Positions 1 through 9,728 of a stretch of DNA of 64,000 bases are shown one piece after another. Source of the stretch: Microvirga flavescens. GTDB taxonomy: Bacteria > Pseudomonadota > Alphaproteobacteria > Rhizobiales > Beijerinckiaceae. How positions within the stretch are numbered: position 1 is the first letter of the stretch; each line of letters begins with the position of its first letter. A model generated the notes under the pieces. The model ran no database searches. It saw only the letters and a program-made list of their open reading frames with translations, and was not told where the DNA came from. Location: assembly GCF_003290125.1 (NCBI RefSeq), contig NZ_QMKH01000002.1, positions 434,001 to 498,000 on the forward strand, read 5' to 3'. A program made the translations under genes and the position numbers.

Positions 1-24
1 AGACTGGAGACCTAGAACTTTGCC

Positions 25-786
25 TCAGCCCACCGCTGCGCCGACAATTTCGTCATAATTCTCCAGGGCTTCGTCGATGGGGCCGTCGAACATCAAGCGG
101 CCACGCTGGAGAACGAGACCGCGTGTGCAGAATTTCCGCAGAATATCCGGATCGTGGGAGGAAAGCACGACGATGGGTGCGCGCTCGATAAAGCTTTCAA
201 GACGCTTGTTAGCCTTCGCGATGAAGGCGGCATCGCCTGCGCCGATGCCTTCGTCAACCAGGAGAATATCGGCATTGACCGCCGTTGAAACAGCGAAAGC
301 AAGCCGCGCCACCATTCCGGCAGAATACGTGCGGATCGGCATATCAAGGAACTCCCCGAGCTCGGAGAATTCAGCGATCTCGTCCGCCTGCTGCTCGATC
401 TCGGTGCGCGTCAGGCCGAGATAAAGGCCACGCAGCAGGATGTTTTCATAGCCCGTCGAATCCTGGTCCATACCAAATGCGGTGTCGAACAGGGCGGCGA
501 CGCGACCCTTCACGTCCATTGTGCCGGAGGCGGGGTGGTAGATCCCGGCCATGGCACGCAGAAGCGTGCTCTTTCCGCTGCCGTTGTGTCCGATCAACGC
601 GATGCGGTCGCCAGGACCGAATTTGAAATTGACGTTGTCGAGGGCTTGGATCTCGACATAGCGCGCTGACTTGCCGGCCACCCGGCCACCTGTCGTCCGT
701 GCGAGAAGCTGGTTCTTGATCGAACGGGCGGACGACGTGAACACCGGATAGCTGACGCAGACATCACGAGCTTCGACTGTAGCCAT
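25..786 (-). CDS. ABC exporter ATP-binding protein, KpsT/Wzt-like
   Basis: This is a 253-residue ATPase for a polysaccharide or glycoconjugate exporter of the inner membrane. Walker A (GHNGSGKST) lies near residues 66-74, the ABC signature is the exporter-type YSAGM near 154-158, and Walker B (ILLVDEG) is near 174-180. The long N-terminal segment before Walker A and the YSAGM signature are typical of the KpsT/Wzt/RfbB group. The protein ends soon after the nucleotide-binding domain, so it lacks the C-terminal carbohydrate-binding domain of the longer Wzt proteins. The partner permease lies 76 bases upstream on the same strand. The exported glycan cannot be told from this pair, and the rest of any biosynthetic locus would lie left of the window. 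Confidence 0.85.
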   Translation of the reverse strand: MATVEARDVCVSYPVFTSSARSIKNQLLARTTGGRVAGKSARYVEIQALDNVNFKFGPGDRIALIGHNGSGKSTLLRAMAGIYHPASGTMDVKGRVAALFDTAFGMDQDSTGYENILLRGLYLGLTRTEIEQQADEIAEFSELGEFLDMPIRTYSAGMVARLAFAVSTAVNADILLVDEGIGAGDAAFIAKANKRLESFIERAPIVVLSSHDPDILRKFCTRGLVLQRGRLMFDGPIDEALENYDEIVGAAVG

Positions 787-862
787 CTTAAGAACTCCAG
801 AGACGGGCCGAGGATCAAGGCATTTTCCGCAGGCGCCGTTTCAAAGGGCCTGCTGGGGCCGT

Positions 863-1648
863 CTAGATCCAATAGGCGAGTTTGCTGCGGGACCGGGCGT
901 AGACCGTCAAAGCCACGGCCCAACCCACAACCGCCATGCCGATGCAGGCTCCCCAGATCCCGATGGACGGCGACGTGCCCAAAATAGGAATACGAACGAC
1001 TTCGAGGAGATAGGTGAACGGGTTGATATAAGCGACCCACCGCCGATCTTCGGGCAGGAAACTGATTTGCCAGAAAACGGGGGTCCCGAGGAAAAGCGCC
1101 GAAATAAAGGTTTGAATAATAACGGGAATGTCGCGGTATCGCGCACCAAGGGAGCCGAGGAGAATGACCATCCAGACGAGGTTCGCGACAACAAGCACAA
1201 GCGCCGGAAACACGAGGAGCGTCGCCCATGCCAGATGGACCTGGGCGAAGATCATGACGAGCACGATCACCGTCGCATTGTGCAGAAGATAGATCGCCTG
1301 CTGCCAGATGAGCCGAAAAACGTGCAGCGGCAGCGGCGCGGGGATCTGCTTGATCGTCGCGCTCGACGCGATGAACACGCTGGAGCCATCCACGAGGCAG
1401 CTCGAGATGAAGCCCCATATAATAAGGCCGGTCGCGGCAAGCGGCATGAAGGTCGCAATGTCCTGACGGAACAGGCCCGAATAAACGATGGACATGAAGC
1501 CGATGATGAAGGCGCTCGCCAGCGTGATCCAGAAGGGCCCGAGAAACGACCGACGATAGCGCTGACGCACATCGTGCCAGCCGAGAAACAGCCAGAGATC
1601 TGCCCGCTTCAGACTCTCAAAGAGATCGACGATCTCAGCCTTAAACAT
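863..1648 (-). CDS. ABC exporter permease, ABC-2 type (KpsM/Wzm-like)
   Basis: A 261-residue inner-membrane protein with about six hydrophobic segments. An amphipathic N-terminus precedes the first membrane span and contains the WHDVRQRYRRSFLGPFW stretch characteristic of polysaccharide exporter permeases of the ABC-2 family. It precedes the ATP-binding gene in the same direction, so the two form a transporter operon for a capsule, O-antigen or related glycan. The first codon is the ATG at 1648-1646. The 228 bases between it and tamA on the other strand must hold divergent promoters, but no clear consensus hexamers were found there. Confidence 0.82.
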   Translation of the reverse strand: MFKAEIVDLFESLKRADLWLFLGWHDVRQRYRRSFLGPFWITLASAFIIGFMSIVYSGLFRQDIATFMPLAATGLIIWGFISSCLVDGSSVFIASSATIKQIPAPLPLHVFRLIWQQAIYLLHNATVIVLVMIFAQVHLAWATLLVFPALVLVVANLVWMVILLGSLGARYRDIPVIIQTFISALFLGTPVFWQISFLPEDRRWVAYINPFTYLLEVVRIPILGTSPSIGIWGACIGMAVVGWAVALTVYARSRSKLAYWI

Positions 1649-1876
1649 CTTTCAAAACAATGCCTTAATGTAATATCGTTTTTCCAAGGACCGCATGACG
1701 GAGCGATTGGCCAACAGCCAATACAAGGGGATCGCGTCATGGACACTGGATGAACGACGGGGAAGCACCATTTTCCAGCCGTTCATGATGCCAACAATCA
1801 AGGCATTCCCTTCCCCCGGGAGCGATCATAAAATCTCCCTATTCTTGCGGCGGGTTTGGGGCGTCAGGAGTATGGA

Positions 1877-3862
1877 ATGCGGCTTTTGCCCCGACGAGAT
1901 CCGGTTTCCTTGTCGGCACGCATTCTCGCCTGCCTGCTTCTTTTTGCCGGGAGCGAGGCCAAGGCTTTTGACTTTTTCGGCCTTTTTGGCACGAAAGAAC
2001 AATCTCCAGCGCCCTCCCAGACTGCCCTGCCCTATAGCCTGATCTTCGAGATCGAAGGGGGCGGGCGGGCCCTCACCAGCCTTCTGCAGGAAGCCTCGAG
2101 CCTCTATCGCCTGCGAGACGACGCCCCCGTGGATGGGGATTCCCTCGCCCGCAGGGGGCAGGCGGACCTCGCTCCCCTGCTCGATGCCCTTTGGGGCGCG
2201 GGCTTTTACAACGCCACCGTGGAAATCGATGTCGCAGGCGCACGGCTGGCTTTCAACGGCAGCCCCGCCGCCGCGGCAAGCGCCGCCGAGCGATATCGCG
2301 GAGCCTCAGTGGTGCCGGTCAAGGTCCGGGCCGTTCCCGGTCCGCTTTTCAGTCTCAGGCGGATCGAGGTGATCGACGCCGGCACGATGCGGCTTTTCTC
2401 CCCGGAGGAGCTTCCACCGCAAGCTATCGGGATCAAGCCGAGAGATCCGGCGCGGTCCGCCGATCTCAAGGCGGCCGAAGCCAGCATCCTCGATCATTTC
2501 CGGACAACGTCCCACCCTCTGGTGAAGACGGTGGCGTTGCAACCCGTGGTGAACCACGCCACGCAGACGATGGACGTGACTTACGTCATAGCGCCCGGCC
2601 CCATCGCCCCCTTCGGCGAGATCGGCGTTTCAGGAACGCAGAACGTTCCTGCCTCCGTCGTCCGCTCATTCGTTTACGTGGAGCCCGGCGATCCCTATTC
2701 GCCGAAGGCCATCGCCGATACCCGAAAATCCGTCGCCACCATCCCGGCCCTGGGCTCCGTGCGCATCCGGGAGGCGGATCGGCTCGACAGCCAGGGCCGA
2801 CTGCCGATCTTCGTCGAGACGACAGAGCGAAAGCCCCGGCTCGTCGGATTGTCGGCCAACTATTCCACCATCGATGGCCCGGCCCTGCGCGCTTATTGGG
2901 AACATCGCAACCTCTTCGGCGGCGCGGAGCGGCTGCGTCTTGAATCCGATCTCCTCCTTCTACCGCGCAACGACGGCACACGCATCAAGCGCATCGAGGA
3001 TCTCGATTGGTCCGACCTCGGCGGGCGCTTTCGCGCCAGCTTCCTCAAGCCCGCGCTTTACGGCTCGCGAAATGACCTTCTCATCGATGGCCTGATCGAG
3101 CGTACGAGAACCGGCGGTGACAGGTTCGGCGGTTACACGAGCCGCCTTGCCGATGGCACCGCCGTGATCCGTCATCGCTTCAGCGAGGCGTTCTCGGTTC
3201 AGGCGGGCCTGCAACTGCAGAAGGGGCAGACGAGCGACGTGCTTGGCGAGGTCGATTACTTTCTTGTCGGAACGCCCGCATCCCTGACCTACGATTCGAC
3301 GGATCGGCCCCTCGATCCGACACGCGGCTGGCGCATCACCGCATCGCTCGCGCCCTACCCCGCCTTTCTCGGTTCGACCGTCAACATGTTCGTCGCGAAG
3401 GGAACGGCCTCAACCTATTATGCGCTCGACGACGAGGCGCGCTACATTCTCGCGGGCCGCATCGGCCTTGGCTCGATTGCCGGCCCATCCCTCGACGAGA
3501 TTCCCGCCAACTGGCGCTTCTTTGCGGGCGGCGGCGGATCGGTGCGCGGCTATCGCTACCAGAGCCTCGGCCCGATGGGGCCTTTCGGTTTTGTAGTCGG
3601 CGGGCGCAGCCTGTTCGAAGCCTCGCTCGAAGCACGCATCAAGATCACCGACACCATCGGCATCGTTCCCTTCATCGATGCGGGCAATGCCTTCGATGCC
3701 GTCGCGCCGTCATTCAACGACAAGCTCTTCGTCTCGGCGGGTCTTGGCTTGCGCTATTACACACCCATCGGCCCGATCCGCCTGGACGTCGCAACACCTC
3801 TCAACAGGCGCGAGGGAGACAAGCCTGTCGCGATCTATGTCAGCATAGGGCAGTCATTCTGA
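1877..3862 (+). CDS. tamA: Outer-membrane TamA, Omp85-family barrel protein
   Basis: TamA is the outer-membrane half of the translocation and assembly module, which helps insert autotransporters and other outer-membrane proteins. The frame is open from 1856, but the ATG at 1877 with AGGAG at 1866-1870 is the better start and places a signal peptide at the extreme N-terminus (hydrophobic LSARILACLLLFAG, then AKA before the mature protein). The 661-residue product has an N-terminal half with POTRA-like repeats and a C-terminal beta-barrel half carrying the Omp85 features GGGGSVRGYRYQSLGP and a terminal aromatic (QSF). Its TGA overlaps the ATG of tamB, as in many tamAB operons. Confidence 0.9.
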   Translation: MRLLPRRDPVSLSARILACLLLFAGSEAKAFDFFGLFGTKEQSPAPSQTALPYSLIFEIEGGGRALTSLLQEASSLYRLRDDAPVDGDSLARRGQADLAPLLDALWGAGFYNATVEIDVAGARLAFNGSPAAAASAAERYRGASVVPVKVRAVPGPLFSLRRIEVIDAGTMRLFSPEELPPQAIGIKPRDPARSADLKAAEASILDHFRTTSHPLVKTVALQPVVNHATQTMDVTYVIAPGPIAPFGEIGVSGTQNVPASVVRSFVYVEPGDPYSPKAIADTRKSVATIPALGSVRIREADRLDSQGRLPIFVETTERKPRLVGLSANYSTIDGPALRAYWEHRNLFGGAERLRLESDLLLLPRNDGTRIKRIEDLDWSDLGGRFRASFLKPALYGSRNDLLIDGLIERTRTGGDRFGGYTSRLADGTAVIRHRFSEAFSVQAGLQLQKGQTSDVLGEVDYFLVGTPASLTYDSTDRPLDPTRGWRITASLAPYPAFLGSTVNMFVAKGTASTYYALDDEARYILAGRIGLGSIAGPSLDEIPANWRFFAGGGGSVRGYRYQSLGPMGPFGFVVGGRSLFEASLEARIKITDTIGIVPFIDAGNAFDAVAPSFNDKLFVSAGLGLRYYTPIGPIRLDVATPLNRREGDKPVAIYVSIGQSF

Positions 3863-6800
3863 TGGGCACCCTGCGCCGCATTCTCGCATCGCTTGCAATC
3901 CTCGTTCTGATCGTCGGCGCGCTGACGATCTTTGCGGAGACGCCGCGAAGCGACGAGACGGACAAAGGCTATCTCGCCGATTTCATTTCCCGCGCGCTTT
4001 CGACGCCGACCTCGCGCGTTTCCATCGGCGCGGTCGACGGCGTGCTCTCGTCCGATTCCACGATCCGCAACATCACCATCGCCGACAGGGACGGTGTCTG
4101 GCTGCGACTCGACCAGGCACGCTTCGTCTGGCGGCGCACGGCGCTTCTCTTTCGACGTCTCGAGATCGAGCGGCTGGAGATCGGCAAGCTCGAAATTCTC
4201 CGCAAGCCACTCCCCTCGGAGGAGCCTGTTCCCGGCGCGGACCAACCCCTTCTGCCCGAGCTACCGGTGAAGGTCGAAGTCAGGGCTTTCTTGCTGCAGG
4301 AACTTGCGCTTGGCGAGCCGATCCTTGGCATCGCCGCGCGCCTTGCCGCATCGGGCGATGCGTCTCTCGGCGATCCATCCGAGGGCCTTCGCCTGAACTT
4401 CGAAGCGCACCGTCTCGACGCGCCGGGGCAGGTGAACGCCCGGCTGACTTACGCGCAGCAGGCTCTCGAAATCTCCCTGACACATGACGAGCCCGCAGGC
4501 GGCATCCTCGCTCGCGCCCTCAACATTCCCGGCCTTCCGCCTGTCAGGCTAACCCTCGACGGCAAGGGCACGCTCGATATGTTCGACGCGCAACTCGCCT
4601 TCACCGCTGGCGACACCATCGGCGCGACGGGAACCGCGCATTTGCGGCGCGACGGTGCGGAGCGACAGCTCGATCTCGACATGAGCGCACAGGTCGAAGG
4701 CCTCCTGCCGCAACCTGTCGGACCAGTCTTTGCAGGCACTACGCGTCTGCGCGCGCAGACGCTGTTTGCAGGCGATGGCGGCTTCACCATTCCTGAATTG
4801 TCGCTCGTCTCCCAAACCGCGAGGCTCGACGCCACGGGCCACCTCGGCGCGGACAGGACCCTCGATTTCAAGGTCAACGCCCGCGCGATCCCGGGCACAC
4901 AAGGAAAGACTATTGCCGGCGGCGCCGAGATCGGCTCCTTCACCTTTGACGGAACCGTCACGGGCACATTGTCGGCCCCGCATGTCTCCGGCACGTTGAG
5001 CGCACAAAACGCGAGTTTGCCTTCAGGCCGTTTTGCCAAGCTCGATGCGAACTTCTCCGCGATACCGAACGGAGACATTTCCGATCCCGCAACGCGCATC
5101 GCCCTTGTTGCGGACCTGAACGCCAGTGGCCTCAATCTTGCGGACGCCGCGCTCGCCAAGGCGGTGGGCGACACGTTGAAACTCTCGGTGCGCGCAAGCG
5201 TCTCGCCCGAGCGAACGGCGGATGTCGAGACGGCGCAGATCGCGACACCGACAATGGAAGCGCGTTTTACGGGGCGCGTCGGCTCGGAGGATGCAACCGG
5301 CACCCTGCAGGTGAAAGTGCCCGATCTCTCGCGCTTCGGCGATGTCTCTTCTCTCGCGTTGAAAGGGGCGCTTGACCTTCGCGCCGATGTGCGCGGGCTA
5401 ATGTCGAAAGGTCCCGTCGTCGCAACGCTGAGCGGCAAGGCGACTGGTGTTGGCACGGGTCTCCAGCCTGTCGATGGCCTCATGGGCGGCCAGGTCTCCG
5501 TTTCCGGTGGTGTGAGCCTTTTGCGCGGCGGCGGATTCGGCTTCCGCCAGTTCGTTCTCGCCGGCGCACATGCGAGCGCAACGTTTGACGGCGACGTGCG
5601 CCCGAGCAAGGTGGATGTCAACGCGACCATCGATCTTCCGGCATTGCAATATGCAGACAAGCGATTGGCAGGCAAAGGACAGGTCCTTGCTCACGCCACC
5701 GGCACGCTCAACCGCCCTGATGTCAGCGCTCGCGCCGTTCTCTCCGATGCGAAGGCACTCGGGCGAGCAATCCCCCGCCTTGAACTTGAGACAACGATCA
5801 ATGACATTTTCGGCAACTTCGATGCCAGAATGACGCTGCGCGGCGAAATCGACCGGAAGCCCGCGAATGGCCGATTGCATGTCGCAAAGAAGGTCGATGG
5901 CGGTTGGCTTCTCGACAGCCTCGACATCACTATCGGCTCCGTTCATGCGCGAGGGAACCTGACACGCGATACGAACAGGCTCGTCAACGGACACATTGCC
6001 CTTGATGCCAAGGATCTCGACGATCTTTCGCCGCTTGTGCTGTCCCCCCTTTCCGGATCCATCAATGCCGACATTCGGCTCGATGCTGCAAACGGTCGGC
6101 AAAATGTCGGCATCGACGCGCAAGGGAAAGGCGTCAGCATCGCCAACATCAAGATCGGGCAATTCGTCGCGAAGGCGATGCTCAGCGCCATTTACGCAAA
6201 GCCCATTGTCGATGGCGTCATCTCCATCGATCAGGCGTCCGTCTCTGGCGAAACCTTCTCGCAAGTGAGAATCGACGCGAAAGGTGCGGCAAGCGCGAGT
6301 GACATCACTGTAACAGCGCAAGCACGGGGCTTCTCTCTCGATGCACGTGGGCGACTCGTTCCGGCAGATCGCATCCGCTTCGAGATCGCAAGCTTCACCG
6401 CTCGCCGCGATGGACGCCGGATCGCCCTTTCACAACCGGCGACGATCACGTTGATCGAGAGCGGCTTGGAAATGCGCGGCTTCATCCTCGCAATCGATGC
6501 CGGCCAGCTCTCGCTCGACGGAGTTATCGGCTCCGCGCTCGATTTGAGGATCGATGCCGAAGCCGTTCCTTTGAGCGCAGCGGATATTTTCATGCCGGGC
6601 CTCGGGGTGACCGGAACCGTCAACGGGAACGCGCGGGTGACGGGAACGGCGCAAGCTCCTGCAGGCGATTGGCGCATTCGTGTCTCACGCCTCACCCGCG
6701 AAGCGGGATTGCCACCCGTCGATATGGCGGCGGAGGGGCGGCTTGCGAACGGGCGAACGACCCTCAACGGCACGCTCGATGCGGGACGCTCCGGAACTTT

Positions 6801-8139
6801 GCGCATCTCCGGGAGCGCGCCTCTCTCTCAATCCGGGGCACTCGATCTCACGACGCAGGGACGTCTCGATCTCGGCGTAGCAAACACCTTCCTCTCAGCC
6901 TCGGGACAGCGCATGTCCGGAAGCGTCGTGCTGGACATGCGCCTATCGGGCACCGTCTCATCGCCGCAAATGGATGGAACGATCACCGTATCGGGTGGCG
7001 GTTTTACGGATGCGGAGCAGGGTATCCGGATTCAAAACATTCAAGGCCGTATGATTGCGCACGGCAGCGATGTGACCATCGAGAACCTTTCCGCCAGAAC
7101 CCCAAACGGTGGCAGCCTGAATGCCAGTGGCCGCATACGGGTCGACCCGCAGGCAGGCTTTCCGGGTGAGATCAGAATTTCAGGGCAACGGGCGCAGCTG
7201 GTATCGAGCAATCTCGTCACCGGCACCGCCAATCTCGCCCTCGACATCTCGGGACCGCTCGCGCAACGCCCACGGATCAGCGGAAAGGTCGATGTGATCT
7301 CAACCGACATTACCGTGCCTGAGAACCTGCCCGCGACGACGCGTCCGCTCCCCGGAACGAAGCATCTTCATCCGACACCGGAGGCGAAGGCGCGCCTGGC
7401 GCTGGCCGCACGCGCAAAGCGCAACGAACGCCGCGCTCGGGCTTTCGATGCCGCCCTCGATCTCACGATCGCTGCGCCAAGCCGGATCTTCGTGCGCGGA
7501 CGCGGCATCGACGCGGAACTCGGCGGCGACTTGCGCCTGACGGGAACGCTCGCGAACCCTACCGCCACCGGCGCGTTCGATCTGAGGCGCGGGCGCTTGA
7601 CCGTGCTTGGCCGCAGGCTCGATTTCACGCGCGGGCGTGTGTCGTTGACGGGGAACCTCATTCCGGATCTGGACTTCATGGCCGAAAGCCGCTCCAGCAG
7701 CATCACGGCTTATGTCGCTGTCACGGGCCCCGCTGATGCGCCGCAATTCACCTTCACGTCCGACCCCACGCTGCCGCAGGATGAGGTGCTCTCGCAGATT
7801 CTGTTTGAGAAACCGTCCGGCAGTCTCTCCGCCGGTCAGGCGCTTCAGCTCGCACAAGCCGCCGCGCAACTCGCGGGCGGCAACAATGTGTTCGAGCAAT
7901 TGCGGCGTTCGCTCGGGGTGGACAACCTCGATATTTCGGTTGGCGCACAGGGCGGCCCGACGGTCGGCCTTTCACGCGCCATCGGTGACCGCGTGAGCAT
8001 CGGTGTGAAGGCAGGAGCGAAGCCTGAGGATAGCGGCATTTCGGTCGATATCGACGTGACCCGCCGCATTCGCGTGCAAGGCGGCGTCGGCGCGACGGGA
8101 GACACGTCCATCGGCGTCGGCGCAGAGTGGGAATATTAG
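3862..8139 (+). CDS. tamB: Inner-membrane-anchored TamB, translocation and assembly module
   Basis: This 1425-residue protein starts with one membrane anchor (residues about 5-25, ILASLAILVLIVGALTIF). A very long, beta-rich, repetitive periplasmic region follows and then the conserved C-terminal TamB domain (formerly DUF490), ending in a short hydrophobic GAEWEY tail. TamB spans the periplasm as a long groove and works with TamA; related AsmA-like proteins are linked to phospholipid transport to the outer membrane. The start overlaps the tamA stop by one base (TGATG), giving translational coupling. Length and domain order match the family. Repeated short aliphatic/Gly/Ser strands account for the low-complexity look of the middle. 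Confidence 0.9.
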   Translation: MGTLRRILASLAILVLIVGALTIFAETPRSDETDKGYLADFISRALSTPTSRVSIGAVDGVLSSDSTIRNITIADRDGVWLRLDQARFVWRRTALLFRRLEIERLEIGKLEILRKPLPSEEPVPGADQPLLPELPVKVEVRAFLLQELALGEPILGIAARLAASGDASLGDPSEGLRLNFEAHRLDAPGQVNARLTYAQQALEISLTHDEPAGGILARALNIPGLPPVRLTLDGKGTLDMFDAQLAFTAGDTIGATGTAHLRRDGAERQLDLDMSAQVEGLLPQPVGPVFAGTTRLRAQTLFAGDGGFTIPELSLVSQTARLDATGHLGADRTLDFKVNARAIPGTQGKTIAGGAEIGSFTFDGTVTGTLSAPHVSGTLSAQNASLPSGRFAKLDANFSAIPNGDISDPATRIALVADLNASGLNLADAALAKAVGDTLKLSVRASVSPERTADVETAQIATPTMEARFTGRVGSEDATGTLQVKVPDLSRFGDVSSLALKGALDLRADVRGLMSKGPVVATLSGKATGVGTGLQPVDGLMGGQVSVSGGVSLLRGGGFGFRQFVLAGAHASATFDGDVRPSKVDVNATIDLPALQYADKRLAGKGQVLAHATGTLNRPDVSARAVLSDAKALGRAIPRLELETTINDIFGNFDARMTLRGEIDRKPANGRLHVAKKVDGGWLLDSLDITIGSVHARGNLTRDTNRLVNGHIALDAKDLDDLSPLVLSPLSGSINADIRLDAANGRQNVGIDAQGKGVSIANIKIGQFVAKAMLSAIYAKPIVDGVISIDQASVSGETFSQVRIDAKGAASASDITVTAQARGFSLDARGRLVPADRIRFEIASFTARRDGRRIALSQPATITLIESGLEMRGFILAIDAGQLSLDGVIGSALDLRIDAEAVPLSAADIFMPGLGVTGTVNGNARVTGTAQAPAGDWRIRVSRLTREAGLPPVDMAAEGRLANGRTTLNGTLDAGRSGTLRISGSAPLSQSGALDLTTQGRLDLGVANTFLSASGQRMSGSVVLDMRLSGTVSSPQMDGTITVSGGGFTDAEQGIRIQNIQGRMIAHGSDVTIENLSARTPNGGSLNASGRIRVDPQAGFPGEIRISGQRAQLVSSNLVTGTANLALDISGPLAQRPRISGKVDVISTDITVPENLPATTRPLPGTKHLHPTPEAKARLALAARAKRNERRARAFDAALDLTIAAPSRIFVRGRGIDAELGGDLRLTGTLANPTATGAFDLRRGRLTVLGRRLDFTRGRVSLTGNLIPDLDFMAESRSSSITAYVAVTGPADAPQFTFTSDPTLPQDEVLSQILFEKPSGSLSAGQALQLAQAAAQLAGGNNVFEQLRRSLGVDNLDISVGAQGGPTVGLSRAIGDRVSIGVKAGAKPEDSGISVDIDVTRRIRVQGGVGATGDTSIGVGAEWEY

Positions 8140-8175
8140 GCGGACGTCAATTCGCCCGCGCCCGCCCAAAAGAAA

Positions 8176-8202
8176 CGAAGCGCCGATTGTCCCGGCGCTT
8201 CG
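8176..8202 (-). terminator. Rho-independent terminator for gabD, possibly bidirectional
   Basis: A perfect 10-bp stem (CGAAGCGCCG paired with CGGCGCTTCG) with a 7-base loop lies between the convergent ends of tamB and gabD. Read on the minus strand the stem is followed by TTTCTTTT, a good U-rich tract for gabD. On the plus strand there is no T-run, so tamB termination here would be weaker. Confidence 0.75.
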
Positions 8203-8210
8203 ATCATGTG

Positions 8211-9659
8211 TTAGCGATCAAGGCCCGCGAGAAGCATGTACTTCATCTCGACGAATTCTTCGACACCGTGGCGTGAGCCTTCGCGCCCGATGCCGCTTTC
8301 CTTGACGCCACCGAAGGGTGCGACCTCAGTTGCGATCAGACCCGTGTTCACGCCGACCATGCCGTATTCCAGCTCTTCCGCCACACGGAACACGCGGCCA
8401 AGATCGCGGGCATAGAAATAGGCCGCGAGGCCAAACTCGGTGGCGTTGGCCTGCGCAATCACATCGGCCTCGTCCTTGAAGCGATAGACCGGCGCCACGG
8501 GGCCGAACGTTTCCTCCCGCGTGATGCGCATGGAGGTGTCGACATTGGCAAGCACCGTCGGTTCGAAGAAGCTGCGGCCGAGCGCGTGACGCTTGCCGCC
8601 CGTGAGCACTTTCGCACCACGCCCCACTGCATCGGCGATATGCTGCTCGACCTTGTCCACCGCCTTCATGGTGATGAGCGGGCCCTGCACGACACCTTCC
8701 TCGACACCGGAGCCGACCTTCATCTGCGACACGCGCTTGGCGAGCTTGTCGACGAAGGCATCGTAAATGCCCTCCTGCGCATAAATGCGGTTGGCACACA
8801 CACAGGTCTGGCCCATGTTGCGGAACTTGGAGACGATGGCGCCTTCCACCGCCGCATCGATATCCGCATCGTCAAAGACGATGAAGGGTGCGTTGCCGCC
8901 AAGCTCGAGGCCCACTTTCTTCACCGTGGACGCTGCCTGCTGCATGAGCAGCTTGCCGACGGCGGTCGAACCAGTAAAGCCGATGAAGCGCACGATGGGA
9001 TGCTCGGTCATGACCTTGCCGATAGCGGGAGCATCGCCCGTAATCACGTTCAAAACGCCTGCCGGAATGCCAGCGCGCTCGGCAAGAGCAGCGAGGGCCA
9101 AAGCCGTCAGCGGCGTCTCAGGTGCGGGCTTGATGACGGCGGTGCAGCCTGCGGCAAGCGCGGGCGAAACCTTACGGGTAATCATCGCCGCCGGGAAATT
9201 CCACGGCGTGATCGCGGCGATGACGCCGATGGGCTGGCGCGCCACGACGATGCGCGCGTCGCCGCGATGGCTCGGGATGGTCTCGCCATAAATGCGCTTG
9301 GCTTCTTCCGCATAGAACTCCACGAAGGACGCGGCATAATCGACCTCGCCGCGCGCCTCGGCGAGGGGTTTGCCCTGCTCGCTCGTCATGATGAGTGCGA
9401 TGTCTTCCTTGTTGGCGATGATCAGGTCGAACCAGCGACGCAGGATGTTGCTGCGCTCCTTGGCGGTTTTCTTCGACCAGAGCTTGAACGCCGCCGCAGC
9501 GGCCTCGATGGCGCGCGTCGCCTCATCAGCGCCGAAGCGCGGCACGCGCGCGAGAAGTTCGCCCGTCGCCGGGTTCTCGACCGGATCGACCGGCTGGCCC
9601 GTCCAGGCGCCATCGATAAGGCAGGCTTCGCGAAGAAGGGTTGGATCGCGCAAGATCAT
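8211..9659 (-). CDS. gabD: NAD(P)-dependent succinate-semialdehyde dehydrogenase
   Basis: An aldehyde dehydrogenase of about 482 residues that oxidises succinate semialdehyde to succinate, the second step of GABA breakdown. Seen motifs are the catalytic cysteine in GQTCVCANR, the glutamate in LELGGNAPFIVFDDAD, the cofactor-binding TPWNFPAAMITRK stretch and the FGPVAP segment. GQTCVCANR with a second cysteine two residues after the first is typical of GabD. The frame also allows a GTG start at 9671; ATG at 9659 is preferred, although neither has a clear Shine-Dalgarno sequence. It lies just downstream of gabT on the same strand. Confidence 0.9.
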   Translation of the reverse strand: MILRDPTLLREACLIDGAWTGQPVDPVENPATGELLARVPRFGADEATRAIEAAAAAFKLWSKKTAKERSNILRRWFDLIIANKEDIALIMTSEQGKPLAEARGEVDYAASFVEFYAEEAKRIYGETIPSHRGDARIVVARQPIGVIAAITPWNFPAAMITRKVSPALAAGCTAVIKPAPETPLTALALAALAERAGIPAGVLNVITGDAPAIGKVMTEHPIVRFIGFTGSTAVGKLLMQQAASTVKKVGLELGGNAPFIVFDDADIDAAVEGAIVSKFRNMGQTCVCANRIYAQEGIYDAFVDKLAKRVSQMKVGSGVEEGVVQGPLITMKAVDKVEQHIADAVGRGAKVLTGGKRHALGRSFFEPTVLANVDTSMRITREETFGPVAPVYRFKDEADVIAQANATEFGLAAYFYARDLGRVFRVAEELEYGMVGVNTGLIATEVAPFGGVKESGIGREGSRHGVEEFVEMKYMLLAGLDR

Positions 9660-9689
9660 TGTAAACCGCACTGTTTCGAAAAGTGAGAA

Positions 9690-9713
9690 GCGGCCCGCTT
9701 CGTCACGGGCCGC
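9690..9713 (-). terminator. Hairpin between gabT and gabD, possible weak terminator
   Basis: GCGGCCCG pairs with CGGGCCGC around an 8-base loop. On the minus strand the following sequence is only moderately T-rich (TTCTCACTTTT). It may attenuate gabT transcription before gabD rather than end it fully. Confidence 0.45.
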
Positions 9714-9728
9714 CGGGATTGATCAAAT